A stretch of 56,797 nucleotides of DNA from NCBI GenBank assembly GCA_021201815.1, contig JAJQEC010000120.1:1-56797 (forward strand), given 5' to 3'. The stretch's first letter is position 1. The number at the start of each line of letters is the position of its first letter. The translations under genes and the position numbers were made by a program. The notes under the pieces are model-generated. The model ran no database searches. It had not been told where the DNA came from and saw nothing but the letters and a program-made list of their open reading frames with translations. Of this stretch, positions 44,833 through 52,038 are shown piece after piece. This DNA comes from Candidatus Azobacteroides sp. (GTDB lineage: Bacteria; Bacteroidota; Bacteroidia; Bacteroidales; WRGA01).

Positions 44833-46125
44833 ATGCGAATTTGTTTATCTCTTTTGTTTTTTACATGTTGCTTTTTGCCGGCTCTTCCGCAAGAAAAGAT
44901 CTCTTTTTCGGAGATCAGGCCTCCTTATATGTCAGTAAGTCCTACTATTGAAGAAATGCAAAGGTTACCTGCCGGACAGCTAAAGGATAAGGTAGAAGAA
45001 TTCTGGCTGAAAATACAAACAGAGGGTCTGCCTCTTATTGAACCTGATCCGTTATATGAGCATTATGAATATGTAACTTTCATATACCGGAATGAAAAAA
45101 AGTATCCGGAGGTGAAATTGTTTATTCCGGGTATTTATGACGAATATCGGTTCGGGGATAAAAAAATGTATCAGCTCGGAAATACGGATTTGTATTACCG
45201 TACGTATTTATTGGCAAAAGATGTTTGTTTATCTTACCGGTTTGATGTGAAAAACAGAGCCGGAAAAGTAATAAAAGAACTGGACCCGTATAATAAAAAC
45301 CGCATACCCAAACAGGAAGCAAGAAGTTACAGTTATTCGGTATTGGACAGAAGTAACACCGGACAGGACTGGGGTGAGAGGATGCATCCGGATCTTGAAA
45401 GTAAGATCGATTCTTTTACATTTGAAAGCCATTTACTGAAAAATAAGAGGGAGATATATATTTATCTGCCGCCGGGATATGACTTCCATAGAGAAGAAAA
45501 ATATCCGGTTATCTATTTATTCGATGCTTTTGTATATCTGAATAGAGTAGAGGTACCGGTAGTCCTGGATAATCTGATTGCAGAAAATAAAATACCGCCC
45601 ATGGTAGCAGTAATGCTTGATAATCCGACCAATGATTCCCGGTATGTGGAATACCCGTTAAACTTTGATTTTAAACACGCAATAGTGACGGAATTGATTC
45701 CATTTATACGGGAAAAGTATAACGTATCTCTTTCTCCGGAAAAAAATATAATCGGTGGAATGAGTTATGGAGGATTGGCAGCTGCTTTTTTTGCCTTCTA
45801 CCATCCGGATATATTCGGAAACGTGTTGTCACAATCGGGTTCATTCTGGAGGGATAAAATATTAAAGGACAAAGCCGGAAATGAATACCGGAATGACTGG
45901 CTGCCCCGGCAGTTCCTTCTTGAAGAAAAAAAAGAGATAAAAATTTTTCTGGATTGGGGATTGCAGGAAAATATGGTATTGGGTGCTAATCGTAATTTTG
46001 TCCGGGTCCTGGAGAAAAAGAAATATGATTATGCCTTTATGGAGTTGAATGGATGGCACAACTGGTCAATTACCCGTAGAACATTCCCCTTGGGAGTAAT
46101 GTTTTTACTAAATCGAACGAATTAA
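44833..46125 (+). CDS. Exported esterase of the enterochelin-esterase (Fes/IroE) family
   Basis: An alpha/beta-hydrolase with an N-terminal domain like that of Fes. I chose the ATG at 44833 because it directly precedes a good signal peptide (MRICLSLLFFTCCFLPALPQ); an in-frame TTG at 44770 and ATG at 44815 are alternatives. The 430-residue protein has a domain (about 30-185) followed by the esterase domain: REIYIYLPPGYDF, KYPVIYLFDAFVYLN, the nucleophile elbow GGMSYGGLAAAFFAFYHPDIF (Ser in GMSYGG) and the His region ELNGWHNWSI. It likely cleaves an ester in the periplasm, perhaps of a siderophore or xylan substituent; no transport or iron gene is nearby to decide. Confidence 0.82.
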   Translation: MRICLSLLFFTCCFLPALPQEKISFSEIRPPYMSVSPTIEEMQRLPAGQLKDKVEEFWLKIQTEGLPLIEPDPLYEHYEYVTFIYRNEKKYPEVKLFIPGIYDEYRFGDKKMYQLGNTDLYYRTYLLAKDVCLSYRFDVKNRAGKVIKELDPYNKNRIPKQEARSYSYSVLDRSNTGQDWGERMHPDLESKIDSFTFESHLLKNKREIYIYLPPGYDFHREEKYPVIYLFDAFVYLNRVEVPVVLDNLIAENKIPPMVAVMLDNPTNDSRYVEYPLNFDFKHAIVTELIPFIREKYNVSLSPEKNIIGGMSYGGLAAAFFAFYHPDIFGNVLSQSGSFWRDKILKDKAGNEYRNDWLPRQFLLEEKKEIKIFLDWGLQENMVLGANRNFVRVLEKKKYDYAFMELNGWHNWSITRRTFPLGVMFLLNRTN

Positions 46126-46217
46126 AATGGCCAGATAAAATAAAAACTCCACTATCGGAAAACAGGTGTTACCGTACCGGATTATTTACAGAACACATTA
46201 ATTAAAGTAAAATATTC

Positions 46218-47117
46218 ATGTTGAATTTTAAAACAATTGAACTGACAGATAAAAAGTTACTGGATTCTTATCTCACACACTCCGGTTACCGGATATGTGA
46301 TTTTTCATTTTCTAATCTCTTTTGCTGGCAGGGACGATATGAAACCTGTTTTGATATAGTAAACGGATTCTTGGTAATTCGTTTTCTGACCGTGGAAGAG
46401 AAGCTCCCTGTGTATATGATGCCGGTTGGTTCCGGAAATTTACAGAAGGTAATCCGCATTCTTATGGATGATGCTCGGATAAATAATTACCCTTTCCGGA
46501 TGATGTCCATTACGCAGGAAATGTTTTTAGAGCTGGATAAATGTTTTCCGGATACGTTTACTTATACTCCTTTAAGAGGAAGTGCCGACTATATTTATGA
46601 AACGGAAAACCTGATTTTATTAAAAGGAAAGAAATATCAGAGCAAAAGAAACCACATTAATAAATTCAAAAGCGAACATCCCGATTATGAATTTTCTCTC
46701 ATCAGCCGGGAGAATATCTCCGAATGCCTGGATATGATGCATAAACGCTGGTGTATTCAGAACGGATGCGATGAAAGCGATATGTTACACAGTGAATCCT
46801 ATGCGGTAAGAAAAGCTTTGAAAAATTTTGAAGCCTTACAATTATCCGGCGGAGTAATTCGTACCAATGCGAAAATAGTCGCTTTTTCCTTCGGACAAGC
46901 CATTACAGAAGATACGTTCGGCGTACACGTAGAAAAAGCGGAACATGCGATGAATGGTGCGTATACCATTATTAACCAGCAGGTAGCCGAACATATCGGA
47001 TGTGATTATAAATATATGAACCGCGAAGAAGACCTCGGGCTGGAATCTCTACGAAAAGCAAAACTATCTTATAACCCTGCTATTTTATTGGAAAAAGGAT
47101 TGGTTCAATTAAAATAA
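46218..47117 (+). CDS. DUF2156 (phosphatidylglycerol lysyltransferase-like) protein
   Basis: A 299-residue soluble protein with the double-GNAT fold of the C-terminal domain of phosphatidylglycerol lysyltransferases (DUF2156). Recognisable segments: SNLFCWQGRYETCFDI, LKGKKYQSKRNHINKFKSEHP, GGVIRTNAKIVAFSFGQAIT, EKAEHAMNGAYTIINQQVAE and YMNREEDLGLESLRKAKLSYNP. Unlike the full lysyltransferases it has no membrane part, so the acceptor is not necessarily a lipid. It is followed after 7 bases by a GNAT gene, a pair seen elsewhere in Bacteroidales. The true substrate is unknown. Confidence 0.8.
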   Translation: MLNFKTIELTDKKLLDSYLTHSGYRICDFSFSNLFCWQGRYETCFDIVNGFLVIRFLTVEEKLPVYMMPVGSGNLQKVIRILMDDARINNYPFRMMSITQEMFLELDKCFPDTFTYTPLRGSADYIYETENLILLKGKKYQSKRNHINKFKSEHPDYEFSLISRENISECLDMMHKRWCIQNGCDESDMLHSESYAVRKALKNFEALQLSGGVIRTNAKIVAFSFGQAITEDTFGVHVEKAEHAMNGAYTIINQQVAEHIGCDYKYMNREEDLGLESLRKAKLSYNPAILLEKGLVQLK

Positions 47118-47124
47118 AAAATAT

Positions 47125-48207
47125 ATGATCCGGTATGCCAATGATGAATTAAAATCCGGTATTGTAAACATGTGGAAAACATGTTTCGGAGACCCGGATG
47201 TTTTTATGGATATGTATTTCCGGAATAAATACCGGCATGAGAATACCTTGGTGAAAGTGGTTAACGGCAAATTGGTTTCCTCTTTGCAGATGTTGCCTTA
47301 CCAGCTTACATTTGCAGAGAATATACTTCCGGTTGCTTATATTTCCGGAGCGGCAACTTTTCCTGAAGAACGGAAAAAGGGATATATGGAAGAACTGTTG
47401 GTGGCTTCTTTCCGGGAAATGAAACAACGCAACATTCCTGTATCTGTTCTAATTCCCCAGGAAAAATGGCTATTTGGCTTTTATGAGAAATTCGGATATG
47501 CAACTGTATTTGATACAGGGAAAACACGGGTATCTTTGCCGACACAGACCGTAGAAAATATAAATGTAAAAAAAGCCTCCCTTCAGGATGTCCCTTTAAT
47601 CGCCGGTTTTTGCAATGCCATACTAACACAAAGACAACTGACTATTCAGAAAAATGAACAAGACTGGTATGCCGTGTTTGAAGATTATTTTCTTGTAAAC
47701 GGAAAAATCCAGTACGCACTGGAGGACAATCAGGTAAGAGGTGTCTGCTTTTCATTTGAAGATGAAGCCGGAAATGTGATTATTAAAGGATTGATCGCAC
47801 AAGAGAATAAAATTGAAAAGGCTCTTCTGGCTGAAATCGGGAATATGTACGGAAAAAAAACGGCTATGCTGGTGGATCCGGAAAAAGGGGCAGGAGGAAA
47901 GTCTGTTCCTTTTGGTATGGCTCGGATAATCGATGCCGGACGGATGTTGTCTCTTTTTGCTATGCAATACCCGGAATTGCACTTTACAATCCGGATCTCA
48001 GATGAACAACTCGAATGGAATAATGCCTGCTATGAAATTAAATCCGGAAAATGCTTTCCGGTAGAGAGAAACCCGGACCAAACGGATTTTAATATTCCTA
48101 TTTATTTCTTTACGCGGTTAATGTTCGGATACCGGATATATGACCTGCCTCTTGTGTATCATATTTTCCCGGAACACATACCTTATATGATGTTGATGAT
48201 GGAGTGA
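47125..48207 (+). CDS. GNAT-family (Eis-like) acetyltransferase
   Basis: A 360-residue protein with a GNAT domain in the first half: LVSSLQMLPYQLTFAE, YISGAATFPEERKKGYMEEL (acetyl-CoA-binding loop, though with ERKKGY instead of a perfect Q/RxxGxG/A) and KWLFGFYEKFGYATVFDTG. The second half resembles the second GNAT/sterol-carrier portion of Eis-type proteins, with FTRLMFGYRIYDL near the C-terminus. It is 7 bases after the DUF2156 gene, so both act together or on related substrates. Acceptor unknown. Confidence 0.82.
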   Translation: MIRYANDELKSGIVNMWKTCFGDPDVFMDMYFRNKYRHENTLVKVVNGKLVSSLQMLPYQLTFAENILPVAYISGAATFPEERKKGYMEELLVASFREMKQRNIPVSVLIPQEKWLFGFYEKFGYATVFDTGKTRVSLPTQTVENINVKKASLQDVPLIAGFCNAILTQRQLTIQKNEQDWYAVFEDYFLVNGKIQYALEDNQVRGVCFSFEDEAGNVIIKGLIAQENKIEKALLAEIGNMYGKKTAMLVDPEKGAGGKSVPFGMARIIDAGRMLSLFAMQYPELHFTIRISDEQLEWNNACYEIKSGKCFPVERNPDQTDFNIPIYFFTRLMFGYRIYDLPLVYHIFPEHIPYMMLMME

Positions 48208-48349
48208 TATTTTTCTCCTGGCTGTTTTTTCAGAAAGATGGACGGGAACGGAGAATCTTTATAAAGGTTCGCTGAACATTGTTTAACAACATTAGTCCAT
48301 ATGCCAATAAAATAATAAAATAAGGTGGGAATATACTACTATGTGTATG

Positions 48350-48426
48350 ACTCCATCCACTGATAAGCCACGGAGTGACTCCATATCATTAGCCGTGAGG
48401 CCTCAACCCACGGTACTGTTGTGGGT
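48350..48426 (+). ncRNA. Possible structured RNA or hairpin cluster
   Basis: A GC-richer island in AT-rich surroundings. acccac (48406-48411) pairs with gtgggt (48421-48426); gccacgg (48367-48373) can pair with ccgtg and ggc at 48393-48401 around bulged bases; ggagtgactcc (48372-48382) is nearly palindromic. No family recognised and no clear promoter or terminator. Confidence 0.2.
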
Positions 48427-48711
48427 CAGATAGACAGATTATTCCTTATATGCTATGTGCCACCATCAGGGATTCTTAATTTGATAACAATGGGTATGCT
48501 CGCAATTAATTTCTTTGCGAACTTTTCACTACTGCGGTTGATGAAAAAACAAAAATCACAATGGAAATTACTTATCAGAAAACTCTATTATTGATTAATT
48601 TATTATTTCATTTTTTTCTTAAAAGAGGGTTGTTTATTAAATAATAATTTCATAAGGGAGCCAGTAAAAATTACTTTTTCATAAAAAATCGATAAAAATC
48701 CGGAATTTTGA

Positions 48712-48836
48712 CAATCGGAAGGTCATTTGTTTTCAAATGAAAGGCCAATTTTTTCAAATGGTAGGTCAATTGAGTACAAATGAAAGATCAATTGTAGTAA
48801 AATAGTAGGGTTTTTGGAAAAAATGAAAGGCCGATT
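48712..48836 (+). repeat. Degenerate 21-22 bp tandem repeat, about six copies
   Basis: Copies begin near 48712, 48734, 48755, 48777, 48799 and 48820. The core is caaatgaaaggccaatt; the copies at 48734, 48755, 48777 and 48820 are the best. The spacing is two turns of the DNA helix. It is not in an open frame on either strand. Confidence 0.6.
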
Positions 48837-48889
48837 TTCAGAAAAAACAGCCAAATTTTCCTTAAAAAATCAGATGGAATGTACCTATC

Positions 48890-49198
48890 CTATGCAGAAA
48901 GGGGGATAATTTCAGGGAAAAAGAAACTGGAAAGGGTAAAATCTCCATCCTGAGAAACCGGGCAAAGTCCGTCCGGAAAGGGGATAAAGGAAGAAAATAA
49001 AAGAGCCGGGAATAATTTTTGGCAGGATGGGTGTGAAATCTTTATTTCATTGCGAAAAGACAGGGCCGGGCATTTTTTTTCTGCAGGAAAAGAAAAATTC
49101 GTCCCTTTTACTTTTACACTCTTTCCTACCGGAAAGAATAAAAAGCAAAGAAACGCCGGAAGAAAAAAAGCCATGGCTATGTACAAAATATCACGCAT
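48890..49198 (-). CDS. Doubtful small ORF with N-terminal hydrophobic segment
   Basis: A 102-residue frame starting MRDILYIAMAFFLPAFLCFLF, which could be a signal or membrane segment; the rest is rich in Ser, Phe and Pro with no known motif. In its favour, a well-spaced promoter (49251-49221) lies just upstream and would start transcription about 16 bases before the ATG. Against it, the composition looks like antisense of a noncoding stretch and a rival frame exists on the plus strand. I cannot confirm it. Confidence 0.3.
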   Translation of the reverse strand: MRDILYIAMAFFLPAFLCFLFFPVGKSVKVKGTNFSFPAEKKCPALSFRNEIKISHPSCQKLFPALLFSSFIPFPDGLCPVSQDGDFTLSSFFFPEIIPLSA

Positions 49199-49220
49199 CC
49201 GTATCTTTTTACTATTTTTT

Positions 49221-49251
49221 CAAAGATAGTAAAAAAATAAGGCAAAGTCAA
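49221..49251 (-). promoter_or_regulatory. Promoter-like sequence on the minus strand
   Basis: TTG (49251-49249), a 20-base spacer and TATCTTTG (49228-49221) match the Bacteroidota consensus. The -7 element also lies in an AT-only inverted repeat (49207-49216 with 49225-49234). Confidence 0.5.
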
Positions 49252-49476
49252 GTATTTAAGCAAAAAAATATAACTATGCAGAGGGGTTGGAAAACTAACG
49301 GAGAAAAGCAGTCTACCCGCATATCCGTGTTGGCATTCCGGAATACTTATGAAAAGGGAGATACGGATAATTTTAATATACACTCCAGCGTTGGGAAAAC
49401 GACAGCCCTGTTGCCATAAAGAAACGATCGTAAGAAAAACATATGTGACTTATTCCTGAGATTTAAAGATTTCATT

Positions 49477-49513
49477 GCTAACAGGATACCGGTGCTTTTA
49501 GGCTAACAGGATA
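49477..49513 (+). repeat. 12-base direct repeat upstream of the Nim-like gene
   Basis: gctaacaggata occurs at 49477-49488 and again at 49502-49513, 25 bases apart, about 150 bases before the Nim-like gene. It could be a regulator site; nothing more can be said. Confidence 0.4.
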
Positions 49514-49657
49514 AATTATTCTATTTGTCCGGCAATTTTTAAAAGTGTTTTCCGTAATTAAAATAAATGTTCAACTTCTTCTCATTTTAATTTGTTAGTA
49601 AGAGGAAGGATATAAAAAATATCGTATTTTTACAGGGCATAATTAAGTGAAACCTCT

Positions 49658-50137
49658 ATGAAAACATATTCAATAACAGATCCGGCTTTCATGCAGGAAA
49701 TTATCAGAAAAAGTTCCGTATGCTTTGTCGGCTTGTGCGACGAATCGGGTGCTCCTTATGTTTTTCCGATGAATTTCGGATATGAGGATGGCGTCGTTTA
49801 TCTGCATTCTGCCAGAGAAGGAAGGAACATCGAAATAATAAAAAATAATCCCAGGACCTGCATTACTTTTTGCCCGGGGGCAGAACTAAAATACCAGGAT
49901 GTAGAAGTAGCCTGTAGTTACCGGATGAAATCCGAAAGTGTCATTTGCCGGGGGAATATTGAATTTGTGGAAGACCTGGCGGAAAAGGAAAGAATTCTCA
50001 ATATTCTGATGGCACAATACACAGACCGGAAATTTACATACTCTGAACCGGCATTGAGAAATGTACAGGTCTGGATGGTAAAAGTCCGGGAAATGACCGG
50101 GAAAATTTTCGGAGAAAAACATAACTTGTCTTTTTAA
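49658..50137 (+). CDS. Pyridoxamine 5'-phosphate oxidase-like flavoprotein (Nim family)
   Basis: A 159-residue split-barrel flavin-binding protein. SSVCFVGLCDESGAPYVFPM, GVVYLHSAREGRNIEII (His50) and PRTCITFCPGAELKY are the pattern of NimA-like 5-nitroimidazole reductases and related FMN/heme proteins. Length is typical. Such genes are common in Bacteroidales chromosomes and most do not give drug resistance; no mobile element or strong imported promoter is near it. Single gene, 67 bases before dapA, which has its own -7 element. Confidence 0.85.
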   Translation: MKTYSITDPAFMQEIIRKSSVCFVGLCDESGAPYVFPMNFGYEDGVVYLHSAREGRNIEIIKNNPRTCITFCPGAELKYQDVEVACSYRMKSESVICRGNIEFVEDLAEKERILNILMAQYTDRKFTYSEPALRNVQVWMVKVREMTGKIFGEKHNLSF

Positions 50138-50161
50138 CACCGCTTACATACAATTTTATTG

Positions 50162-50169
50162 TATCTTTG
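50162..50169 (+). promoter_or_regulatory. Possible -7 element of dapA
   Basis: TATCTTTG at 50162-50169, 35 bases before dapA; a second match, TATTTTTG, is at 50192-50199 but is too near the start codon. Upstream TTG spacing is poor. Confidence 0.4.
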
Positions 50170-50204
50170 CAATCCTGAATAGTAAAGATTCTATTTTTGT
50201 ATTT

Positions 50205-51098
50205 ATGATAAATGTAAATTTGAAAGGAATGGGAGTTGCTTTAATCACTCCTTTCCGGGAAGATGAAAGTATCGATTTTGAAGCATTGGGGCGTTTGGTG
50301 GACTACCAGCTTCAGAACGGGACGGATTATTTAGTCGTGCTGGGAACGACAGCTGAAACTCCTACCTTAAGTCCTTCGGAAAAGAAAGAAGTTGCTGATT
50401 TTATCATAAATAAGGTGAAAGGTAAAATCCCCATTGTACTGGGTGTCGGGGGAAATAGTACCAATGGAACAATAGAAGAATTAAAAACAAAAGATTTCAG
50501 GGGCGTGGATGCTCTTCTTTCTGTGGTCCCTTATTACAATAAGCCTTCTCAGGAAGGAATTTACCAGCATTATAAAGCCATCTCAGAAGCAACGGATCTC
50601 CCGATCCTGCTCTATAATGTGCCCGGGCGCACAGGGGTGAATATGACCGCAGAAACGACATTGCGTTTGGTACGGGATTTTAAAAACATAATCGGAATAA
50701 AGGAAGCTTCCGGAAATATTGTCCAGATGGATGATATCATAAAAAACAAACCGAAAGAGTTTATGGTAATTTCCGGAGATGACGGAGTGACCTATCCGTT
50801 GATTTCTCTGGGAGCGGTCGGTGTGATCTCTGTAATCGGAAATGCTTTCCCGAAAGAGTTCAGCCGGATGGTACGCCTGGCATTATCAGGAGACTGGCAG
50901 AATGCACTCCACATTCATCATAGTTTTACCGAATTATTTGAATTGCTGTTTGTCGATGGAAACCCGGCCGGCGTAAAATGCATGCTGCATGCGATGGGAT
51001 ATTGTGAAAATAAACTACGTTTACCGCTTGTCCCGACCCGGATCACTACTTTTGAAAAAATACGGGAAGTATTAAGACAGTTGAATATTAAATGCTAA
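50205..51098 (+). CDS. dapA: 4-hydroxy-tetrahydrodipicolinate synthase
   Basis: Condenses pyruvate with aspartate semialdehyde, the branch-point step to lysine and diaminopimelate for peptidoglycan. The 297-residue TIM-barrel enzyme has LGTTAETPTLS (46-56; TTAE where TTGE is usual), YYNKPSQEGIYQHY (110-123), LYNVPGRTG (136-144) with catalytic Tyr137, the Schiff-base Lys166 in GIKEASGN, and GDDGVTYPLISLGAVGVISV. All catalytic residues appear present. Single gene, followed by a hairpin repeat unit (51117-51151) that may also end transcription. Confidence 0.95.
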   Translation: MINVNLKGMGVALITPFREDESIDFEALGRLVDYQLQNGTDYLVVLGTTAETPTLSPSEKKEVADFIINKVKGKIPIVLGVGGNSTNGTIEELKTKDFRGVDALLSVVPYYNKPSQEGIYQHYKAISEATDLPILLYNVPGRTGVNMTAETTLRLVRDFKNIIGIKEASGNIVQMDDIIKNKPKEFMVISGDDGVTYPLISLGAVGVISVIGNAFPKEFSRMVRLALSGDWQNALHIHHSFTELFELLFVDGNPAGVKCMLHAMGYCENKLRLPLVPTRITTFEKIREVLRQLNIKC

Positions 51099-51116
51099 AA
51101 ATAAAAGAATCAAGTA

Positions 51117-51151
51117 GGGAAGTACCTTTTGGCGAAGCCAAAAGGGGTAGG
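51117..51151 (+). repeat. Two-hairpin REP-like repeat, partial copy
   Basis: gggaag-ta-[CCTTTTGGC gaa GCCAAAAGG]-ggtagg. The 9-bp perfect hairpin with a 3-base loop is at 51125-51145. Related full units, in both orientations, are at 55692-55848. Confidence 0.7.
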
Positions 51152-51264
51152 CTTTAGTGAAAAGTCATTAGGTTACCAGATAAAAGAGCAGCGAGATTCC
51201 CTTCCGTCTTATCATATACTGCTTGACTTTATCACTCTCCCAACTCGCCCGTATAACGAATATG

Positions 51265-52003
51265 CTACAATCTTCTCACTGTTTTTTTTCCTTTTTCTCT
51301 GTAGGGAGTTTTATTGTTAGGAGCCAGGAATTTATATCCCAGCGATAAAGAAAGCGTTCTTGTATAAAAGCGCTCATCATATTCGGATTTTCTGTAAATA
51401 TTTGTAAATCCATGCTCATAGGCCAGGGAAAGAGAATATCTGTTCCGGAATTCATATCCGATAAAACCCGCGAGACCACTGTCAAAAGAAAAGATGGATC
51501 CATTATCCTTAAAAAAATCTTCCAATATCCTGCCTATACTAAAACCCCATCCGAAGTAAGGTCCTATACCGGCAATAAATTTCCCGTTTTCCTTAATAGG
51601 AAGATTTAATTTAAAATAGATCGGTATTTCTATCATATAAAATAAGTCATTCCCTTCTTCCTTTTGAAACTGTTCCTGCCCGGAATCATCCCGATAAGAG
51701 TAGCTTAATTTTTCTTTTGTTCCTTTTAAAGAAAATAATAATTCCGGTTGCAGGGAAAAATTACCTTTTAAATGAGTATCGTGAAACAGCCCGGCATGAA
51801 AAGCCCATAGAAAGCTGTTTTTTAGCTGAATGTCAGTATAAGTGAAACCGGCGTGGTAAGCTGCAGCATTCACTCCTCCTTTAATTCCCAATTTGTGCAT
51901 TACATAACTGGGTGGTAAACACAAATAATACGGGTAATAGAAATACTCTTTTTTTTAGAATCGAATAATTCTTCTGTAAATGCTTCATTTTATTAGAATT
52001 CAT
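51265..52003 (-). pseudogene. Outer membrane beta-barrel (porin-family) protein, frameshifted after the signal peptide
   Basis: Two frames combine to an exported beta-barrel protein of about 245 residues. The first, from the ATG at 52003, encodes a signal peptide ending VFTTQLCNAQ and stops two codons later. The second carries the mature barrel: GIKGGVNAAAYHAGF, FHAGLFHDTHLKGNFSLQPE, FKLNLPIKENGKFIAGIGPY, SLSLAYEHGFTNIY and SLSLGYKFLAPN, an OprF/opacity-like pattern ending in the barrel plus a basic tail. The break is at a GGG near 51890; two G would join CNAQ to IGIKGG in one frame. Without repair the barrel would lack a signal peptide. Confidence 0.78.
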
Positions 52004-52038
52004 AGAAAAAAATAGGTTAATAATTAATTATTTTCTTC

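Larger units (their letters stand above)
48208..49657. other. Long intergenic region with repeats and doubtful small ORFs
   Basis: About 1.45 kb without a secure gene. It holds a possible structured RNA segment (48350-48426), a 32-codon frame starting at 48492 (encodes MLAINFFANF and a basic end, unproven), a degenerate 22-bp repeat (48712-48836), a doubtful small ORF with its own promoter on the minus strand (48890-49198) and a 12-base direct repeat (49477-49513). Confidence 0.6.

Noticed and set aside
48391..48419. Resemblance of agccgtgagg...cacggtact to a group II intron domain V
   Set aside because: The stem is too short, the catalytic triad and the bulge are not in place, and no reverse transcriptase gene or intron body is nearby.
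48712..48836. CRISPR array
   Set aside because: Units are 21-22 bases with degenerate sequence and no distinct spacers, and there are no cas genes.
49027..49419. 130-codon frame on the plus strand
   Set aside because: It crosses the minus-strand promoter and small frame, has no recognisable motif or start signal and a composition like noncoding DNA.
49658..50137. Nim-like gene as an acquired nitroimidazole resistance gene
   Set aside because: No insertion sequence or outward promoter is present and the family is common in chromosomes; resistance cannot be claimed.
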